A stretch of DNA of 26,976 bases from JAUVDZ01 sp964346325 (lineage in GTDB: Bacteria; Patescibacteriota; Gracilibacteria; UBA1369; PNNO01). The position numbers and the translations under genes are program-made. Numbering within the stretch: the stretch's first letter is position 1; each line of letters starts with the position of its first letter. The notes under the pieces are model-generated. The model did no database searches, was not told the origin of the DNA, and was given only the letters and a program-made list of their open reading frames with translations. Below are positions 23,046 through 26,976 of the stretch, piece after piece. Where the stretch lies: contig CAYFUK010000011.1 of the NCBI GenBank assembly GCA_964346325.1, positions 1 to 26,976 of the forward strand. Direction: 5' to 3'.

Positions 23046-24788
23046 ATGAAGAAACCTTCGATTTTTATTCGTGTTTTAAAATCTTACAATAAACACGAAA
23101 AAATAATCAGTCTTGTTTTATTAATACTTATATTGGTCTTGGGTACTAAACTTTTAACCGACAAGTATTATTTTCATGGAGGAGCAAATCAAAAAGAGGG
23201 TATTTATACGGAAGGTTTTCAGAATCCTTTGTTAAGAATCAATCCTGTTTACGCTGATTTGAATGAACCTGATCGCGATGTTAGCAAACTTGTTTTCAGA
23301 GGTCTTACCAAATATTCTCCTGAAACAGAAAAAATAGTGGGAGACATGGCTGAAGTTACAATAAGTGAAGATAACCTTACGTACAGATTTAAATTAAAAG
23401 ATAATATTAAGTTTCACGATGGGGAGATTCTTGATGCGGATGATGTAATATTCACTTATAAAAGTGTAATTCAAAATCCGGAATTCCAGAATCCCATATT
23501 AAAATCCAACTTTGAAGGAATAGAAATAGAAAAAGTTGACTTTAAAACGGTTGAATTTAAATTAAGCGCACCCAATTCATTTTTTATAACCAATACCACC
23601 GTAGGCATACTGCCGGAACATATATTGCGTGACGTATCAATAAAGGATTTATACAATCATGAATTCAACTTCAATCCCATTGGCAACGGACCTTATAAAA
23701 TATCTTCACCTTTATCAACAGGTATGGCCGGAGTTACACAAATCGTACTTGAAGATTTTCCCCGTTATTATGGTGAAAAACCACAAATACCCAAGATGAG
23801 ATTTTTCGGATATCCTTCAAGAAAAGAATTGCTGGAAAACAGAAATTCTTTAAATGCCATACCTAAAGTGATGGATGAAGCAATAGATGAAATTTCAGAT
23901 GATTCAAGATTTTCAATGTATGGATATTCTTTACCCCAATATATAGCTGTTTTTATTAATATGGAGAATCAAACGCTTAAGAGTTTAAAAGTAAGGCAGG
24001 CAATGCAAAAAGCAATTTATAAGGATGCATTTCTAGATATTCTTCCGAATACAATACGGGTTGAAACTCCTGTTTTGAGCCTTGATCAAAATGATTACAA
24101 ATATAATGCAAATATGGGTGATGCAAAAGAATTACTTTATAACGCCGGTTTCAAGGCGTACAGACAGGGTGAATCGGAAGAAGAAGTGGATGAAGAAATT
24201 GCGAGTGTTGAATCCGAAGATGACTCGGAACCTGAAGAAGAGGATGCTGAATATATAAGAAAAAACGAGGCGGGTCAGGTTCTTGAATTCAGATTAATCG
24301 CAAGACTGTATCCCGAAGGCTCATATAAATATAAAGAAATGAATACAGTGCTCAATTACCTGCAAGAAAAATGGAGTAAAGCAGGTATAAAGCTTAATAT
24401 AGAACTCTATGATCCCACTACTTTAGAAGAAAAGATTGCATCACGTGATTATGATTTATTGGTTTTTGGTCAGAGCCTGGGGTATAATCTTGATCTTTAC
24501 GGATACTGGCATTCAACACAAGCACGCGAAAATGGTCTGAATTTATCAAATTATAAAAGTTTTTCCGTTGATACGCTTATAGAAGCAATACGTGAATCAT
24601 TTGATGATGAAGAAAAAAAGGCAAAACTTAAAAGACTTGCAGAAATAATTCAGGAAGATATACCTGCCATTTTCTTATATCGCCCCGTTTACTACTATGC
24701 TTCAGATCAAAAAGTGCAGGGTATTAACCTTAATAAACTGGCTTTTCCCGCTGATCGCTTTTGCAGAATTGATGAGTGGAGTTTTTAA
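23046..24788 (+). CDS. Second membrane-anchored family-5 solute-binding protein, with acidic insert
   Basis: 580 residues. An N-terminal membrane helix (about 19-37) without a lipobox Cys is followed by an OppA/DppA-type binding fold: INPVYADLNEPDRDVSKLVF near 69-88, YRFKLKDNIKFHDGEILDAD near 115-134 with ADDVIFTYKS, PIGNGPYK near 212-219 and VRQAMQKAIYKDAF near 318-331. An unusual, very acidic segment (ESEEEVDEEIAS, then EDDSEPEEEDAE, about 378-405) interrupts the second lobe and is probably a surface loop. Like the protein at 3846 it has no linked permease. The two share the anchored architecture and probably arose from one family. It is last in the YvlD-secG-SBP operon. Confidence 0.85.
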   Translation: MKKPSIFIRVLKSYNKHEKIISLVLLILILVLGTKLLTDKYYFHGGANQKEGIYTEGFQNPLLRINPVYADLNEPDRDVSKLVFRGLTKYSPETEKIVGDMAEVTISEDNLTYRFKLKDNIKFHDGEILDADDVIFTYKSVIQNPEFQNPILKSNFEGIEIEKVDFKTVEFKLSAPNSFFITNTTVGILPEHILRDVSIKDLYNHEFNFNPIGNGPYKISSPLSTGMAGVTQIVLEDFPRYYGEKPQIPKMRFFGYPSRKELLENRNSLNAIPKVMDEAIDEISDDSRFSMYGYSLPQYIAVFINMENQTLKSLKVRQAMQKAIYKDAFLDILPNTIRVETPVLSLDQNDYKYNANMGDAKELLYNAGFKAYRQGESEEEVDEEIASVESEDDSEPEEEDAEYIRKNEAGQVLEFRLIARLYPEGSYKYKEMNTVLNYLQEKWSKAGIKLNIELYDPTTLEEKIASRDYDLLVFGQSLGYNLDLYGYWHSTQARENGLNLSNYKSFSVDTLIEAIRESFDDEEKKAKLKRLAEIIQEDIPAIFLYRPVYYYASDQKVQGINLNKLAFPADRFCRIDEWSF

Positions 24789-24795
24789 TTTTCCA

Positions 24796-24824
24796 TTTAC
24801 ATTTGAGCGCTTTTGCTCTATATT
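24796..24824 (+). promoter_or_regulatory. Promoter of rplI-ruvX
   Basis: TTTACA (24796-24801), 17 bases, TATATT (24819-24824). Predicted start near 24831, about 28 bases before the rplI ATG. The spacer contains a short inverted repeat, GAGC/GCTC. Confidence 0.55.
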
Positions 24825-24858
24825 TTTTAAGCTTTTTTAAAAATAAATCAATAATATT

Positions 24859-25308
24859 ATGGAGATTATATTAACACAAAATGTAGAAAACCTTGGTAAA
24901 AGAGGTGAAGTTAAAACCGTAAAAAGCGGTTATTTCAGAAACTATCTTGCTCCTCGCGGCCTTGCATTTACAGCTACCCCAAAAAGGCTGGCGTGGGCTG
25001 AAAAAGAGATAGAAAAAATAGTTAAAGAAAAAGAAGAAATTGCAAAACAAGCTGAAAAAATCAAAGACGATCTTGAAAATACAACATTGAAAATTGAAGC
25101 TAAAACAACTGAAAAAGATACTCTATACGGGAAAATAGACGAAAAAGAACTTGTATCAGAACTTGAATCACAGGCAAAGGTTAAAGTTGACAAAAAGCAA
25201 ATTGAACTTGATGACCCAATTAAGAAAGTTGGAGATTACACTTTTACAGTTAAGCTTAGTGAAAATGTTGCGGCTATTGTAAAACTCGAAGTAAAGAGCA
25301 AAGAATAA
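24859..25308 (+). CDS. rplI: Ribosomal protein bL9
   Basis: 149 residues, the E. coli length. The N-terminal domain MEIILTQNVENLGKRGEV with VKSGYFRNYLAPRGLA (residues 22-37) is the bL9 signature. A long charged connecting helix (about 42-75) and a C-terminal rRNA-binding domain (LYGKIDEKELVSEL onward) follow. Its TAA overlaps the ruvX ATG by one base, so the two are translationally coupled. Confidence 0.97.
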   Translation: MEIILTQNVENLGKRGEVKTVKSGYFRNYLAPRGLAFTATPKRLAWAEKEIEKIVKEKEEIAKQAEKIKDDLENTTLKIEAKTTEKDTLYGKIDEKELVSELESQAKVKVDKKQIELDDPIKKVGDYTFTVKLSENVAAIVKLEVKSKE

Positions 25309-25748
25309 TGCAAAAAGGTAAAATTTTAGGTCTTGATTGGGGTACTAAAAGAATAGGGGTTGCTGTTAGTGATTTTGATCAGCAGGTTGTATTTGGGAAA
25401 AAATCAATTGAAAATAAATCTTCAAAATATGTACTTGATGAATTATCAAAATTAATTGAAGAAAACGGTGTTGTTCGCATTGTGCTGGGGTATCCATTGA
25501 ATCTGGATGGCAAAAAAAGCAAAAGCACTATAAAAGTTGAACAATTTAAGGCATTATTGAAGAAGCATTTAATGGTCCCTGTAATTCTACACGACGAAAG
25601 GTTGACAAGTGTTCAGAGTAGCAGTATAATTACATCTTTTGATTTCAGAATAAAAGATAAGAAAAAAGAAACGGATATAATAGCAGCTTCACTTATTTTA
25701 AAAAATTATTTAGAATCTGATAAAGGGAAAACAAAGGGTGAAAAATAG
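25308..25748 (+). CDS. ruvX: RuvX/YqgF Holliday-junction resolvase-like nuclease
   Basis: 146 residues with the RNase H-like fold of the YqgF family. LGLDWGTKRIGVAVSD (residues 6-21) has the first catalytic Asp, IVLGYPLNLDGKKS is near 59-72, HDERLTSVQS near 101-110 has the second acidic site, and KKETDIIAASLILKNYL near 122-138 has the last Asp. Family members act in 16S rRNA 5' maturation or junction resolution. Coupled to rplI by TAATG. Confidence 0.93.
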   Translation: MQKGKILGLDWGTKRIGVAVSDFDQQVVFGKKSIENKSSKYVLDELSKLIEENGVVRIVLGYPLNLDGKKSKSTIKVEQFKALLKKHLMVPVILHDERLTSVQSSSIITSFDFRIKDKKKETDIIAASLILKNYLESDKGKTKGEK

Positions 25749-25777
25749 GGGATCACAAGAAATTAATAACTATTATT

Positions 25778-26976
25778 ATGAATACAGCACTTGTGATTGC
25801 TCTGATATTTATGGGAATACATTCAGTATTCATACTATTTGAACTTTTGAGCCAAAAACTTGCCAAAAAACGTCAGTTTGCAAGACGTTACAAAGTAATC
25901 GAAGTACGTGTTTCAAAGGAAAACGAAAACGGACCTATTGTTGCGGAACAAATTTTTTCATCTTTGCATGGGATCTATACAAAACTGGGTTTTTGGAGGA
26001 CTTTGTTTGGAGCAACTCAGGATAAAATCAGTTTGGAAGTGGCAAATACGGGAACCAATATTAAGTTTTATGTAGCTTTTCCGGCAAAATATGCAAATTC
26101 AATTGAAGGTCAGATTTACGCTCAATATCCGGATGTTGAAATTCATGAAGTTAAAGATTATTCAATTATAGAAAAAATGGAGGTATCTGTTGGTGAATCA
26201 CGTGAAAAATCAACTGATGAAAAAAAATTGGTTCCTCTTAAAGATTTACCTGAAATACGGAAAAATAAAGATTTCACAAATGTTGAAGCTTACAAAAATA
26301 TTTACGGAGCCGAACTTAACTTAAGTGATCCTACAATTTATCCTATTAAACGTTATGTTCAATTTGAAGATAAAATAGCGAAAAAAGCCGTTGACCCTAT
26401 TGCCGGTGTTACCGCAGCTATAGCAAAACTTAATGATGTTGACGAACAGGCATGGGTTCAGGTTGTTGTAAGGCCTTTGTCCGATAAATGGCGTATTCTC
26501 TTTACGAAATGTGTAAAAATTATAAATAAAGGGGTATGGGCCAATATAGAAAGGTTTCAAAAAGCATACACGAAAATATTTTGTACACGTAATCGTTTGT
26601 ACAGAATATTGTTTTTCCCGCTTTATTTTTTATTTTGGCTTCAGGGTTTACGTGCGGGCGGTAAATTATCTTTTAGTTCCGGGGAAGCCAAAGCATCTGC
26701 CGATGATATCGAGGATTTAACATCAAAAACTCATGAAAGAGAAAGCTCAATCGGAGCAGCAATGGATAAAGTCGTAAAACTTTTATATGAAGCAAACATA
26801 CGAATATTATATCTTCAAAAAGATAAGGACGTACAATCAGCAAAAATAAAACTCCGGGAGATAGCAGGTTCTTTTAAACAGTTTAATATTCCACAGATAA
26901 ACGGTTTTAAAATTGATAAATTGATTGCGGTGGCGCGACGCTGGATAGCCTATGAGTCTCGCATTAGGGGATGGCG
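25778..26976 (+). CDS. N-terminal part of a VirD4/TraD-like coupling protein (partial, runs off the window)
   Basis: The frame is open from the ATG at 25778 to the window end: 399 codons and no stop. An N-terminal membrane helix (about 4-24, ALVIALIFMGIHSVFILFEL) is followed by EVRVSKENENGPIVAEQIFS and SLHGI near 44-68. Next come GQIYAQYPDVEIHEVKDYSI near 110-130, DPIAGVTAAIAKLNDVDEQA near 205-225 and a hydrophobic stretch near 272-288 (ILFFPLYFLFWLQGL). In my knowledge of Patescibacteria this layout is the N-terminal half of large proteins ending in a VirD4/TraD-type DNA-pumping ATPase. That ATPase part lies beyond the window and is not seen. It follows ruvX by 29 bases and may be in its transcript. 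With prgI and the TraC-like gene it suggests a type IV machine with scattered genes. Confidence 0.65.
   Translation, partial: MNTALVIALIFMGIHSVFILFELLSQKLAKKRQFARRYKVIEVRVSKENENGPIVAEQIFSSLHGIYTKLGFWRTLFGATQDKISLEVANTGTNIKFYVAFPAKYANSIEGQIYAQYPDVEIHEVKDYSIIEKMEVSVGESREKSTDEKKLVPLKDLPEIRKNKDFTNVEAYKNIYGAELNLSDPTIYPIKRYVQFEDKIAKKAVDPIAGVTAAIAKLNDVDEQAWVQVVVRPLSDKWRILFTKCVKIINKGVWANIERFQKAYTKIFCTRNRLYRILFFPLYFLFWLQGLRAGGKLSFSSGEAKASADDIEDLTSKTHERESSIGAAMDKVVKLLYEANIRILYLQKDKDVQSAKIKLREIAGSFKQFNIPQINGFKIDKLIAVARRWIAYESRIRGW

Overview
The window is AT-rich and gene-dense. It uses the standard genetic code: purB and the small Cys-rich gene both end in TGA at sensible family lengths. It most likely comes from a Patescibacteria (CPR) genome. 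The evidence is a PrgI-family gene coupled to a TraC-like (VirB4 N-terminal-like) gene, the N-terminal part of what looks like a VirD4/TraD-like coupling protein in the form common in that group, solute-binding proteins anchored by a membrane helix instead of a lipobox, and a lack of recognisable Shine-Dalgarno sequences. De novo purine genes and a T-box leader point to one of the metabolically richer CPR lineages, but I cannot name the class from this window.

Layout. 1-541: end of an rRNA operon (23S 3' end, structured spacer, 5S, terminator). 557-1824 (minus): prgI and a TraC-like gene, divergent from lepA (from about 1967, plus). 3846-6981 (plus): membrane-anchored family-5 solute-binding protein plus a membrane HAMP/PP2C (SpoIIE-type) phosphatase. 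6978-8776 (minus): 5-formyl-THF cyclo-ligase and glyA, a one-carbon unit pair. 8848-9606 (plus): an HtrA-like trypsin-fold protein with two of three catalytic residues replaced. It converges on a parvulin-type (PrsA/SurA-like) lipoprotein (9587-10984, minus). 11134-12423: a small Cys-rich protein behind a perfect inverted repeat, tRNA-Val(UAC), a secreted Tyr/Cys-rich protein and tRNA-Leu(GAG). 12519-14210: a lytic-transglycosylase-like protein without a signal peptide. 14225-18869: purA (minus), a 528-base intergenic stretch with GC-rich hairpins, then purC-purE-purB (plus). 18870-22390: T-box leader and ileS. 22450-24788: YvlD-like membrane protein, secG and a second solute-binding protein. 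24859-25748: rplI-ruvX. 25778 to the window end: the coupling-protein-like gene, cut by the edge.

How genes fit together. PurE, PurC, PurB and PurA cover AIR to IMP-side succinylocarboxamide chemistry and IMP to AMP. GlyA and the cyclo-ligase feed the folate one-carbon pool that purine synthesis uses. PurE has class II (vertebrate-PAICS-like) motifs, which would remove the need for PurK. SecG, the parvulin lipoprotein and the inactive HtrA-like protein concern protein export and extracytoplasmic folding. PrgI, TraC-like and coupling-protein-like genes are parts of a type IV secretion/conjugation-type machine, but no VirB4 ATPase gene follows the TraC-like gene here.

Transcription signals are clear (several TTGnnn-17-TATAAT-type promoters, some only a few bases upstream of the start codon). 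Translation signals are not: no start codon I checked has an AGGAGG-like site. lepA lacks any ATG, GTG or TTG at its family-expected start.
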